From: Gallionella sp.
Lineage (GTDB): Bacteria > Pseudomonadota > Gammaproteobacteria > Burkholderiales > Gallionellaceae
NCBI GenBank assembly: GCA_025350405.1
Contig: JANXXX010000021.1
Coordinates: 49,958-113,957 of the forward strand
DNA: 64,000 nt
Reading direction: 5' to 3'
Shown here: positions 9,619 to 18,219 of the stretch, piece by piece
Numbering within the stretch: the stretch's first letter is position 1
Layout: each line of letters opens with the position of its first letter
Translations under genes and position numbers: made by a program
The notes under the pieces: generated by a model
What the model saw: only the letters and a program-made list of their open reading frames with translations
What the model was told of the DNA's origin: nothing
Databases searched by the model: none

Positions 9619-10493
9619 GGCATGTTGCTCACATGAGTTGCACTGTAAAGTGTAACCGTCTCGCCACTCTCGGTGATACCCAGATTCAGCGTCACCAAGC
9701 CAGATCGCTGCGCCACTACAAAAGCATCATAGGAAAAGCTGCAACTGCTAACGTTGGTTGCCAATCTTGCTCGCGCACCCTGCACAGCAATCAGCGCATC
9801 CAGCTTCGCAATCGAATCCGTACTTGTTTGAGCGCTCTGAATGACATAGCCCCAATAACGCCAGAGCGTACCCGCTCCGTCGCAGGCATAGGTGACTGGC
9901 GTGGTAATCACCTGAAAACGATGGCCGGGCGAATCAAACGGCAGCGTGCTCGCCGATGTAATGGAGATGCTATTAGCACCCACCGCACTGACTGCGCGCC
10001 GATTATGCGTTGCCAGCGTATTACCAACGTATGCGTCCGCGCCAGGGATACCGAGGTTATACACCACGATCTGGTCGCCGACCGCTACCGGCGGCATCGC
10101 ACCCAGCACCTCGAAGCATGTATCGGCAGCAGTGAAAACAAGCACATCGGCAGCCAAACTGCCGCAACCCACAGATGCACCAGCCGGTGCCGCATCGGCA
10201 CGATAACGTCCGCCGCCCGTGGTTGGTAGAAACTCAAGGAAACAACTGGTCGCACCACCCGTGCAAGTGCCTGTCACGCGCACGCTGTTCGGCAAGGCCA
10301 GCCGTAAGTCGCGCCCGATGCGGCGCAACGCGGTATCGGCGATGTCGGTCATGTCGGCACGGCGCGATACATCCATATACTGCTGTATCGGCGCCTTGAG
10401 AAACACCGCCACCATGCTGCCGATGATGCCGGTGATGACGATCACCATGATCATCTCGACCAGCGTGAAACCAGAATTAGATTTGCGCATCAT
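9615..10493 (-). CDS. mshO: Minor pilin MshO-like
   Basis: 292 aa; class III signal G|FTLVEMIMVIVITGIIGS; PilW-like length. Confidence 0.7.
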   Translation of the reverse strand: MMRKSNSGFTLVEMIMVIVITGIIGSMVAVFLKAPIQQYMDVSRRADMTDIADTALRRIGRDLRLALPNSVRVTGTCTGGATSCFLEFLPTTGGGRYRADAAPAGASVGCGSLAADVLVFTAADTCFEVLGAMPPVAVGDQIVVYNLGIPGADAYVGNTLATHNRRAVSAVGANSISITSASTLPFDSPGHRFQVITTPVTYACDGAGTLWRYWGYVIQSAQTSTDSIAKLDALIAVQGARARLATNVSSCSFSYDAFVVAQRSGLVTLNLGITESGETVTLYSATHVSNMP

Positions 10494-11083
10494 GGCACCG
10501 TCCTCGGCGCATAGCGTGTGCGAAAGCCTTCAAGCGTTACCGGCACTTTATCAGGCCCCGTAACAGTGACATTGATCAGCAACGTTTCCGAACCCGCAAT
10601 CCCGCTCAATCCAGGCTGTGTCATCGTCACCAGTGCGTCATATCCGGTCAATACAGTATTATTGTTTATGTCACGAATGCCACCGGCAGCGGTCATGGAG
10701 AAATTACGGTAGTCGTTAACGTTGTCAAAGCTGGCATTGACGGCAGGCGCCGCCGTTCCGTAGCGATCCTCAGTTACGCCAGCGATGGTTTCTGCCCCCA
10801 ACGCTTCAACAGTCGCAGCACAACCACCCACACCCACAACAGCGGAAACCGCTATGGTCGCATTCCCGTCATCCGGGTCGCAATAAGTGAATGGCATCAA
10901 CTCGATTTCTTCGAGCAGCGATTCGGCAATCGCCAAAGATTGTTTGTGAATGATCGGGCCGGCACTGCCTTTACCCGTGACATTCATCACCAGCAAAATA
11001 CCCGCCAGCGCCACGCCGACTATGACGATGAACATGATCAGCTCGATCAGGCTGATACCACGCTGTTTATGGCGAGTGTACAT
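10490..11083 (-). CDS. mshD: Minor pilin MshD-like
   Basis: 197 aa; RG|ISLIELIMFIVIVGVALAGILLVMN. Confidence 0.7.
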   Translation of the reverse strand: MYTRHKQRGISLIELIMFIVIVGVALAGILLVMNVTGKGSAGPIIHKQSLAIAESLLEEIELMPFTYCDPDDGNATIAVSAVVGVGGCAATVEALGAETIAGVTEDRYGTAAPAVNASFDNVNDYRNFSMTAAGGIRDINNNTVLTGYDALVTMTQPGLSGIAGSETLLINVTVTGPDKVPVTLEGFRTRYAPRTVP

Positions 11084-11612
11084 AGCCGGTCTCAGTTTCT
11101 ACGACAATGTTGTTCGGCGCGCCGCTGACGGTAATGGTCTTATTAGCGGCGAAGCTGGGTTTGCCCAGCGCATCAAAATAAAAACCTGTTGGGGTAGGAG
11201 AAAATGCAATGCCCGCAGGTGCGGGAACACTATATGACGCACCGCCGGAAGGAGAAGCCAGATTCACTCCCGGGCAAACCGGCGTAGTATTTATGGTCAA
11301 AGTGATGCTGTTAGATGCAAAAGCCACGCAAACATAACGGTGCTGCGCAATCGCCTCTTTTTGCGCGTAACGCAATGAGGCTTGCACTTGATCGGCAAAA
11401 CCGCGAGATTGAAAAACATTGGTACTCAAAAGACGCGGGGCAACAACTGCACCCAGTATTCCGACGATGACCATCGTCATGATCAGCTCGACCAGCGTGA
11501 AGCCGCATTGCTTGTCGCTCACCAGCCTGCCAAACATCCGCGCCTGTGTAGCGCCGTGAAATTTTCCGGCCTCGTGTTTGATCACATCAATTTGGCTGGA
11601 ACTCAAACGCAT
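11067..11612 (-). CDS. mshC: Minor pilin MshC-like with unusually long leader
   Basis: 181 aa; MRLSSSQIDVIKHEAGKFHGATQARMFGRLVSDKQCG|FTLVELIMTMVIVGILGAVVAPRL. Confidence 0.65.
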   Translation of the reverse strand: MRLSSSQIDVIKHEAGKFHGATQARMFGRLVSDKQCGFTLVELIMTMVIVGILGAVVAPRLLSTNVFQSRGFADQVQASLRYAQKEAIAQHRYVCVAFASNSITLTINTTPVCPGVNLASPSGGASYSVPAPAGIAFSPTPTGFYFDALGKPSFAANKTITVSGAPNNIVVETETGYVHSP

Positions 11613-11681
11613 GTCCTATATGCCCCTCGGGAACGGAATTGACATGGGAGCAAAGTATAACAAAAGCGCAAACGGCAGACG

Positions 11682-11710
11682 AAAAAACAGGGGGACGAAC
11701 CCCCCGTTTT
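11682..11710 (-). terminator. Terminator-like hairpin downstream of the second MshA-type pilin
   Basis: Minus strand ACGGGGGGTTCGTCCCCCTGTTTTTTCG: GC stem followed by T-run. Confidence 0.6.
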
Positions 11711-11745
11711 GCTTGCTGCGTTGGATTCACCCAACATGGCTGAAA

Positions 11746-12318
11746 TTAACAGCCGGCAGTAGTCGGAGCGCTTACACCGGGTGACGCACCCGCTGCTGCG
11801 GCTTGTGTATAAGTGAAAGAACAAGTCGCATTAGTCTGTGCACCTGTCGCGCCAATCGTACCTGTACCGCCGATCACAGAAAAAGTGGTAACTGGCGCAG
11901 CAATAATCGCACCGTATCCCTCGGTATTCAACTGTGCCAGCGTAGGTGCAAATATTGAACTCATGCCCGCTGCAGAAATAATGCCCGCCGTGCCGAAAGC
12001 CGAGCTGGCTGGGTAGCCGAAAACCAGATTGATTATCCCCGCCTCAGTACATACTGTACCGGCTAAACCTACCAAGTTATTGGCAGTTCCGCCGCCACCG
12101 GGACAAGCCGCGGCGTCGGCCACGCCAGCCCGCACCAAAACGGTAGAATGAGTTATTGCTGTAGCGGCTTGCACTGAACCACGCGCCGCATTCAGCTTTG
12201 CCACTCGCGCATCGTTCTGAAGGGCGCTGAACTTGGGCAGCGCTACTGCTGCCAGGATGCCCAAAATCACGATCACTATGATCAATTCGATCAGGGTAAA
12301 ACCAGATTGTTGTTTCAT
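11746..12318 (-). CDS. mshA: MshA-type type IV pilin (copy 2)
   Basis: MKQQSG|FTLIELIIVIVILGILAAVALPKFSALQNDARVAKLNAARGSVQAA; track ORF extends to 12369, but ATG at 12318 gives the canonical leader. Confidence 0.75.
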   Translation of the reverse strand: MKQQSGFTLIELIIVIVILGILAAVALPKFSALQNDARVAKLNAARGSVQAATAITHSTVLVRAGVADAAACPGGGGTANNLVGLAGTVCTEAGIINLVFGYPASSAFGTAGIISAAGMSSIFAPTLAQLNTEGYGAIIAAPVTTFSVIGGTGTIGATGAQTNATCSFTYTQAAAAGASPGVSAPTTAGC

Positions 12319-12443
12319 TATTCGCACTCCTAAAATGTAAGGTCGCAAAACCGTTTTTGACAACTTCACTTTGCCTACTTAACTCTTGCCCCACTTGATC
12401 GCTTCAATTTGTCTGGAACTCAAATGCATGCATCCATCCAGCT

Positions 12444-12468
12444 AAAAACAATGGGGCCAAAGCCCCCT
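12444..12468 (-). terminator. Hairpin between the two MshA-type pilins
   Basis: GGGGC-CAAA-GCCCC stem; the minus strand continues into ATTGTTTTT. Confidence 0.5.
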
Positions 12469-12523
12469 GCTTTATTTCTGCATCAGGTTTGAAAACACGG
12501 GAACCGTGGTTTATCGGCTGCTA

Positions 12524-13081
12524 TCATGGGTTGGTCAAGGTCATAACGCCCGTGCTAGCATCATAGGTAAAGAGACGCCCGGTCGAAGTAGTAGCGCTGC
12601 CAGCAAAATATGTATACGTGCAAACTGGCGAAGCTACTGTCGTGACCCAATCTATTCCTGTAGCAGCAGCAGTAGCAATCGTTGGGCCTCCACCGCCCAT
12701 GATTGCTTGCCACACATTCAGGCATGTTGCGGTAGTCATGGTCGGTACGCCAGCAACCATGGTTGGCGCGGCGTTGTTGGCAGGATAACCATTGCCACCA
12801 AAACCTACGGTTACCCCATCAATAGCAATGGCGACACCGGTGGTACAGGTAGTGGCGGTACAGTTCGCGGGTGCAGTGCCGGGTGAAGCGCCATTCACCA
12901 TCCATCTTGCACGCACCACTGCAACAGCCGAGTTAAACCCGCCATAGACACCGGCAACCGAAGCCCGTTGCGCATCCGTTGCGAGATTTACAAACTTCGG
13001 CAACGCAGTCGCCGCCAAAATGCCGAGGATCACGATCACCATTACCAATTCAATCAGGGTAAAACCAGATTGTCGTTTCAT
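12524..13081 (-). CDS. mshA: MshA-type type IV pilin (copy 1)
   Basis: MKRQSG|FTLIELVMVIVILGILAATALPKFVNLATDAQRASVAGVYGG; 185 aa. Confidence 0.8.
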   Translation of the reverse strand: MKRQSGFTLIELVMVIVILGILAATALPKFVNLATDAQRASVAGVYGGFNSAVAVVRARWMVNGASPGTAPANCTATTCTTGVAIAIDGVTVGFGGNGYPANNAAPTMVAGVPTMTTATCLNVWQAIMGGGGPTIATAAATGIDWVTTVASPVCTYTYFAGSATTSTGRLFTYDASTGVMTLTNP

Positions 13082-13233
13082 TTTCAGTCTCCTAATTTAA
13101 GGCCGCAGCCCTGGTTATTGAAGCACTTTCATTTCGTCCGTTAAGCCATTGCCGCAGCAAGGTTTTGACTAGACGGGCGAACACTAAGCGAAGTCTGGTA
13201 TGAACGCAAGGCCCCAACCGACCAACGGTTACG

Positions 13234-13884
13234 TTATGCGAATAAACGGAAGATGGCAAAAAACAGATAAATGCTGCCCAGCAACAGCAACCAGCCTACC
13301 CTTTGAGCATGGCGCACGACGAAACGATCCACCTGGTCATGGTGCGGCACATCCAATACTTTGGTGGCACGGCGCAAAGACACCCATTGGTTGGCATCCT
13401 CCTCCATGCCGCGCAGCAGGCTGGGACGCAACCATAAAAACAGCCCCGCTATCAGCGCGACCACACCGCCGATCAGTGCACCGAGCACCATGGCATCAAG
13501 CAGGCCATCCAGCAGCTTTGCCGGCAGCATGCCGCTCCAGCGCTGCAACGTGTATGCCTTGTCGAACTGGAGACCGAAATAGCCAAGGATATAAGATGCC
13601 CCCAGCACAATGACGATCCCTGCCGCACGATGATATTGATAAAACCAGTGTTCAGTGCTGACGCTGCGATCAACCCACCGGTTGATATGCCGCATAGAAA
13701 TCCAACGGTTTGCCACGCGATTGACCCGCTCCAGAAGATGTGGCTTGAAGATCAACAACAGCGCCAATGCCACACCGGACAACGCACCGATCAACAAGAA
13801 GATCGCCAGAGCGCGCCACAAGAAAATATCGACGGGGTCAGTGCTCATTGCAATGGGGAATATCAGCGAGTGTAGGGTGGGCAA
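13234..13884 (-). CDS. Uncharacterised multi-pass membrane protein inside the MSHA cluster
   Basis: 216 aa; several hydrophobic segments; no family recognised. Confidence 0.6.
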   Translation of the reverse strand: MPTLHSLIFPIAMSTDPVDIFLWRALAIFLLIGALSGVALALLLIFKPHLLERVNRVANRWISMRHINRWVDRSVSTEHWFYQYHRAAGIVIVLGASYILGYFGLQFDKAYTLQRWSGMLPAKLLDGLLDAMVLGALIGGVVALIAGLFLWLRPSLLRGMEEDANQWVSLRRATKVLDVPHHDQVDRFVVRHAQRVGWLLLLGSIYLFFAIFRLFA

Positions 13885-13945
13885 GCTTTACCTGCCCACG
13901 CGGACAATACAATAACGGTGGGCAGATGAGGCTTGTCCACCCTAC
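13872..13945. repeat. Intergenic inverted repeat of the GTAGGGTGGGCAAGC type
   Basis: GTAGGGTGGGCAAGC (13872-13886) and GCTTGTCCACCCTAC (13931-13945). Confidence 0.6.
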
Positions 13946-14109
13946 GACTGTTAATCCGGACGAACCTGAACAAAATGCAGGTCGGGATGCGCCCGATTTT
14001 GGAGTGCGGTGACGTGTCACAGCTTTTTCAAAGCGTAGAACTTTTTCCAGAAGCGCAGACATGTCTGCACACTCCATATCAAAAACGCGGCCCACCCTGA
14101 GGTACAAGA

Positions 14110-14682
14110 TTAAAACCACGAATATGGCTCGACCGGTACGAACACCACGCCAGTCAATTCATGGGGAGAATTCTGCAATGAAGGCAGGCGCGAAGCCGTA
14201 TAGTTCACGGCAATGTGGAAACGTATCCATTTCTTGCCGTCCTTGCCGGGATTGAAGTAATTGGCATTGCGCACGATATAAACCAGGTCGCGCGACTTGA
14301 GATCAAACACCCAGTTGCCGGGCTCCACGTTCAACGGCGTCGGGTCGTAAAATTCTCCGGCGTAATTGCGCGGCCTTTTTTGCAACCAGCTCATCGGGTT
14401 GTCTTGTGCCAATGCCGTCACGTCTGAGGATTTGCCGCGCGTCAGTACCTGTCCGTATTGCATGGTCAGCGCGGTTTGTATCGCCCCCGCTACCGCTTCC
14501 ATCGCAGTCTTCTCGGCCTGTTCCTGATAGTACAGCGCGCGATTAATGAACAGCCCCATCAGCACCGCGATGATGCTGATGACCACGATCAATTCAAAGA
14601 GAGTGAAGCCGAGCTGACCAATCCCCCCTACCCCCCTTTTAAAAAGGGGGGAGGCTGCTTGCTGACGGGGGGATTTACTCAT
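14110..14682 (-). CDS. mshF: MshF-like prepilin-type protein
   Basis: MSKSPRQQAASPLFKRGVGGIGQLG|FTLFELIVVISIIAVLMGLF; ATGA overlap with the upstream mshG stop supports start 14682. Confidence 0.6.
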   Translation of the reverse strand: MSKSPRQQAASPLFKRGVGGIGQLGFTLFELIVVISIIAVLMGLFINRALYYQEQAEKTAMEAVAGAIQTALTMQYGQVLTRGKSSDVTALAQDNPMSWLQKRPRNYAGEFYDPTPLNVEPGNWVFDLKSRDLVYIVRNANYFNPGKDGKKWIRFHIAVNYTASRLPSLQNSPHELTGVVFVPVEPYSWF

Positions 14683-15917
14683 CGATGCATCGCCGCTTTG
14701 CCCAAGTCCCACATCGGCAGGAATACGCCGAGCGCCAATATCAGCACCAGAATGCCGAGCGCGACAATCAGGATCGGTTCAATTTTCGAGCTGAGGGTCG
14801 CAACTTCGTATTTGACTTCGCGCTCATACATGTCGGCGATCTCGAACATCAGCCCGTCCATGTCGCCGGTTTCTTCGCCGACAGCGATCATCTGCAACAC
14901 CACCGGATTGAACACGCCAGTGGCGACTGCGGTGCGCAAGATGCTTTCACCGCGCTCGATGCCGTCACGCATCTGCTCGATACGGCTGCGCATGAAATCG
15001 TTATCCACCACCATGGCGACCACATTCATCCCTTGCAAAATCGGCATGCCGCTCTTGAACGAAAGTGCCATGCCGCGCGCAAACCGCGACAAGGTGGCTT
15101 TAAGGATAATCGATCCGACCACCGGAAGCTTGAATTTACTCCGATCCCATTTATAGCGCCCGTCTACCGTATTGATATAAAAACGAAAGCTCATCGCTGC
15201 GCCGATCACCATCGCCAACATCAGTAACCAATAATCCACCATGAAGCCGGAGAAGCCGATCAACATTCTGGTGATGAGCGGAAGTTCGGCGTTGAAACCC
15301 GCATACACCTTGGCGAATGCGGGAATCACAAACAGGTTGATGATAACAATCGCGATCGCCATCGCCATCATCACAAAGCTCGGGTAGCGCATCGCCGTTT
15401 TGATTCGTTCGCGCATATCGCGTTCGAATTCCAGGTGCTCGTACAGGCGTATGAAGGTAGTATCCAACATGCCGGTCATTTCTCCCACCTGCACCATGCT
15501 GACGTAGAACGGCGAGAAAACTTTTGGATGGCGGCGCAGTGCTGCGCTGAGTTCACGACCGCTATCCAGGCTTTCGCGCATATCCTGCAACACGGCCGAG
15601 AAGGTCGGGTTCTGCGAGGATTCCTGCAAGCCAGCCAGTGCGCGCATGATGGGCACGCCGGCTTTAAGCAAAGTGTACATCTGGCGACTGAACAGGATCA
15701 CATCCATCGAGGTAACCGGCTTCTCTGTGAAAAGACGCTTGATCCAGTCCGGCTTGCTGATATCTCTGCCAATAATGCCGCGAAACTGGGTAATTTCGAG
15801 GGGCGTTACACCGGTATTCACAAGCTGGTCGGCGATAACGCTGCTGTTATCGCCATCCAGCGTGCCTTCCACCAGATCGCCGCGGCCGTTGCGCCCTTTG
15901 TAGGCAAATATGGCCAC
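14679..15917 (-). CDS. mshG: MSHA pilus inner-membrane platform protein MshG (GspF/PilC family)
   Basis: 412 aa; T2SF family features (FSRQMYTLLKAGVPIMRAL, GEETGDMDGLMFEIADMYE). Confidence 0.85.
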   Translation of the reverse strand: MAIFAYKGRNGRGDLVEGTLDGDNSSVIADQLVNTGVTPLEITQFRGIIGRDISKPDWIKRLFTEKPVTSMDVILFSRQMYTLLKAGVPIMRALAGLQESSQNPTFSAVLQDMRESLDSGRELSAALRRHPKVFSPFYVSMVQVGEMTGMLDTTFIRLYEHLEFERDMRERIKTAMRYPSFVMMAMAIAIVIINLFVIPAFAKVYAGFNAELPLITRMLIGFSGFMVDYWLLMLAMVIGAAMSFRFYINTVDGRYKWDRSKFKLPVVGSIILKATLSRFARGMALSFKSGMPILQGMNVVAMVVDNDFMRSRIEQMRDGIERGESILRTAVATGVFNPVVLQMIAVGEETGDMDGLMFEIADMYEREVKYEVATLSSKIEPILIVALGILVLILALGVFLPMWDLGKAAMHR

Positions 15918-15918
15918 G

Positions 15919-17622
15919 CTAATCTTCTACCTGGTTGCTGATGCGCATCACCTCAAACACCGAGGTGTGACCCTGCTTCATTTGCTCCATCGCGTGATCC
16001 ATAATGGTCCTGCCGCTTATATGCTTGTGCGCTACTTGCATGAAGTGGTTAGCATCGTCATGCGCCGCCGCCTCGACCATTTCGCCGTTCATTTCCAGCA
16101 TTTCATACACGCCCATACGACCACGATAACCGCTGCCGTTGCAATGCGAGCATCCGCGTCCGTGCAATAAACCATTCCACTGTTCAGGCGGCACGCCTTC
16201 GATTTTCAACCACTCGCCTTCCTGCGGAGTGGGTACATGTTTTTCGCTGCAACTTTCACACACACGGCGCAGCAGACGTTGCGCAAGCACCGCCTGCACC
16301 GAAGAAGCGACCATGAAGCGTGGTATACCCATATCCACCAAACGGAACAGTGTACCGGCAGCATCGCGGGTATGCAGCGTGGAAAAGACCAAGTGGCCGG
16401 TCATCGCCGCACGCAAACCGATTTGCGCAGTTTCCGTATCACGCATTTCGCCAATCAAGATCACATCCGGATCTTGCCGCAATGCAGAACGCAACACGCG
16501 CGAAAAGGTCAGCTCGATCTTTTCATTTACCTGCACTTGATTGATACCGGGCAAGCGATATTCCACCGGGTCTTCCACGGTAATGATCTTTTGCTCGATG
16601 GTGTTGATCTCGGCCAGCGCGGAGTAAAGGGTAGTGGTCTTGCCGCTACCGGTCGGACCCGTTACCAAAATCATCCCATTGCTGCGCCGGATGATTTCAC
16701 GGAAGCGTTTCAACATTTCCGGCGGCATGCCCAACTTTTCCAATCCGACCATGCCACCATCTTGGCGCAACAGGCGCATCACCACCGACTCGCCATTTTG
16801 TGTGGGGCAGGTTGCGATACGCACATCCACGCCCTGATCGCGCACCCGCACATGGAAACGTCCGTCTTGCGGCAGCCGCTTCTCGGAGATGTCCAGGCCG
16901 GACATCAGCTTGAGACGCAACACCAATGCAGGGGCAATTTTGCTGTCGGCTTCTGTTTGCAGATGCAGCACGCCATCGATGCGGAAGCGTATCATCACCT
17001 TGCCTTCCTGCGGTTCGATATGAATGTCCGAAGCACGTATCTGCGTAGCATCGTCAAACACCGTCTGCAGCAGCTTGACCACCGGCGCTTCCTCCGTGCC
17101 GACGATAGCGGTCAGCGCACCGAAGTCCACATAGGTGTCGCCCAGGTCTTCACTCAGCTCACGTGCCAATCCGGTGATTTCATCGGTGCGCCGATAACCG
17201 CGATCAATGGTTTCCAGCAATTGCCCTTCGGTGACCACCGCTATGTCCAGATCCCGGTTGACGATGCGGGTGATTTCATCAAAGGCGGACAGATCGGTCG
17301 GATCAGCCATGCCGATCAGCAACATGCCGTTGCGCTCCTCCAGCACGATCGCGCGAAAACGCCGCGCCTGGCTTTCCGGCAGCAGCCTTATCTTCTCGAC
17401 ATTGATGTTGTAGTACTTGAGATTGATGAAAGGGATGTTGAGTTGCTTGGCGAGTGCCTCGGAAATATGCTCTTCGGTAACGAAGGCATTGTCCACCAAG
17501 ACACGCCCCAACTTGCGTCCGCTGCGCTTTTGTTGTTCGAGCGCGAATACGAGTTGATCTTGTGAAATGAGTTTTTGCTGAACCAGCAAATCGCCTAAGC
17601 GAACTTTCCCCGGACGCGCCAT
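15919..17622 (-). CDS. mshE: MSHA pilus extension ATPase MshE (GspE/PilB family)
   Basis: 567 aa; Walker A GPTGSGKTTTLYSAL, GEMRDTETAQIGLRAAMTGHLVFSTLHTRDA, CxxC motifs (CESC, CSHC). Confidence 0.92.
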   Translation of the reverse strand: MARPGKVRLGDLLVQQKLISQDQLVFALEQQKRSGRKLGRVLVDNAFVTEEHISEALAKQLNIPFINLKYYNINVEKIRLLPESQARRFRAIVLEERNGMLLIGMADPTDLSAFDEITRIVNRDLDIAVVTEGQLLETIDRGYRRTDEITGLARELSEDLGDTYVDFGALTAIVGTEEAPVVKLLQTVFDDATQIRASDIHIEPQEGKVMIRFRIDGVLHLQTEADSKIAPALVLRLKLMSGLDISEKRLPQDGRFHVRVRDQGVDVRIATCPTQNGESVVMRLLRQDGGMVGLEKLGMPPEMLKRFREIIRRSNGMILVTGPTGSGKTTTLYSALAEINTIEQKIITVEDPVEYRLPGINQVQVNEKIELTFSRVLRSALRQDPDVILIGEMRDTETAQIGLRAAMTGHLVFSTLHTRDAAGTLFRLVDMGIPRFMVASSVQAVLAQRLLRRVCESCSEKHVPTPQEGEWLKIEGVPPEQWNGLLHGRGCSHCNGSGYRGRMGVYEMLEMNGEMVEAAAHDDANHFMQVAHKHISGRTIMDHAMEQMKQGHTSVFEVMRISNQVED

Positions 17623-17730
17623 AATCCCCTCCCGAATAGATTTTTCTGAAACACCACTTTTATAGGGACGGAAGTTAGCCGTTTTTCACGATGATGACAA
17701 GGACTTAGCAGGTATTTTTATGGGGACCTT

Positions 17731-18204
17731 ATGTTTCATGTGATTCTGTACCAACCCGAGATTCCGCCGAACACCGGCAATGTCATCCGTTTGTGCGCCA
17801 ACACCGGTTGCCAGTTGCACTTGATCAAACCGCTCGGTTTCACGCTGGAGGATAAACAACTGCTCCGCGCCGGGCTGGATTATCACGAATTTGCGAGCTT
17901 GCACGTGCATGATACTTTGCCGGATTGCCTATCGGCATTCGATCCGGCGCGTGTATTTGCGCTCACCACCAAAGGCTTGCAGCCCTTCCATCACATACGC
18001 TATCAGGCAGGAGATGCGTTTTTATTCGGCCCCGAGAGTCGCGGCTTGCCCGCCGAAGTGCTCAGCCAGTTTGATGCTCGACAGCGCGTACGCCTGCCGA
18101 TGCTGCCCGACAACCGCAGCCTGAATCTATCCAACACCGTGGCGGTGGCGGTGTACGAGGCGTGGCGGCAATGCGGATTTGAAGGTGCTCAAATCAATTC
18201 GTAA
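17731..18204 (+). CDS. trmL: tRNA (cytidine(34)-2'-O)-methyltransferase TrmL
   Basis: 157 aa; SPOUT signature [63 protein letters not shown]. Confidence 0.93.
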   Translation: MFHVILYQPEIPPNTGNVIRLCANTGCQLHLIKPLGFTLEDKQLLRAGLDYHEFASLHVHDTLPDCLSAFDPARVFALTTKGLQPFHHIRYQAGDAFLFGPESRGLPAEVLSQFDARQRVRLPMLPDNRSLNLSNTVAVAVYEAWRQCGFEGAQINS

Positions 18205-18219
18205 CGGCACGACATGCCC

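Noticed and set aside
13838-14119. 93 aa minus-strand ORF
   Set aside because: Spans an intergenic GTAGGGTGGGCAAGC-type hairpin repeat; spurious translation.
16237-17565. 442 aa plus-strand ORF
   Set aside because: Antisense to mshE with shadow composition; no family resemblance.
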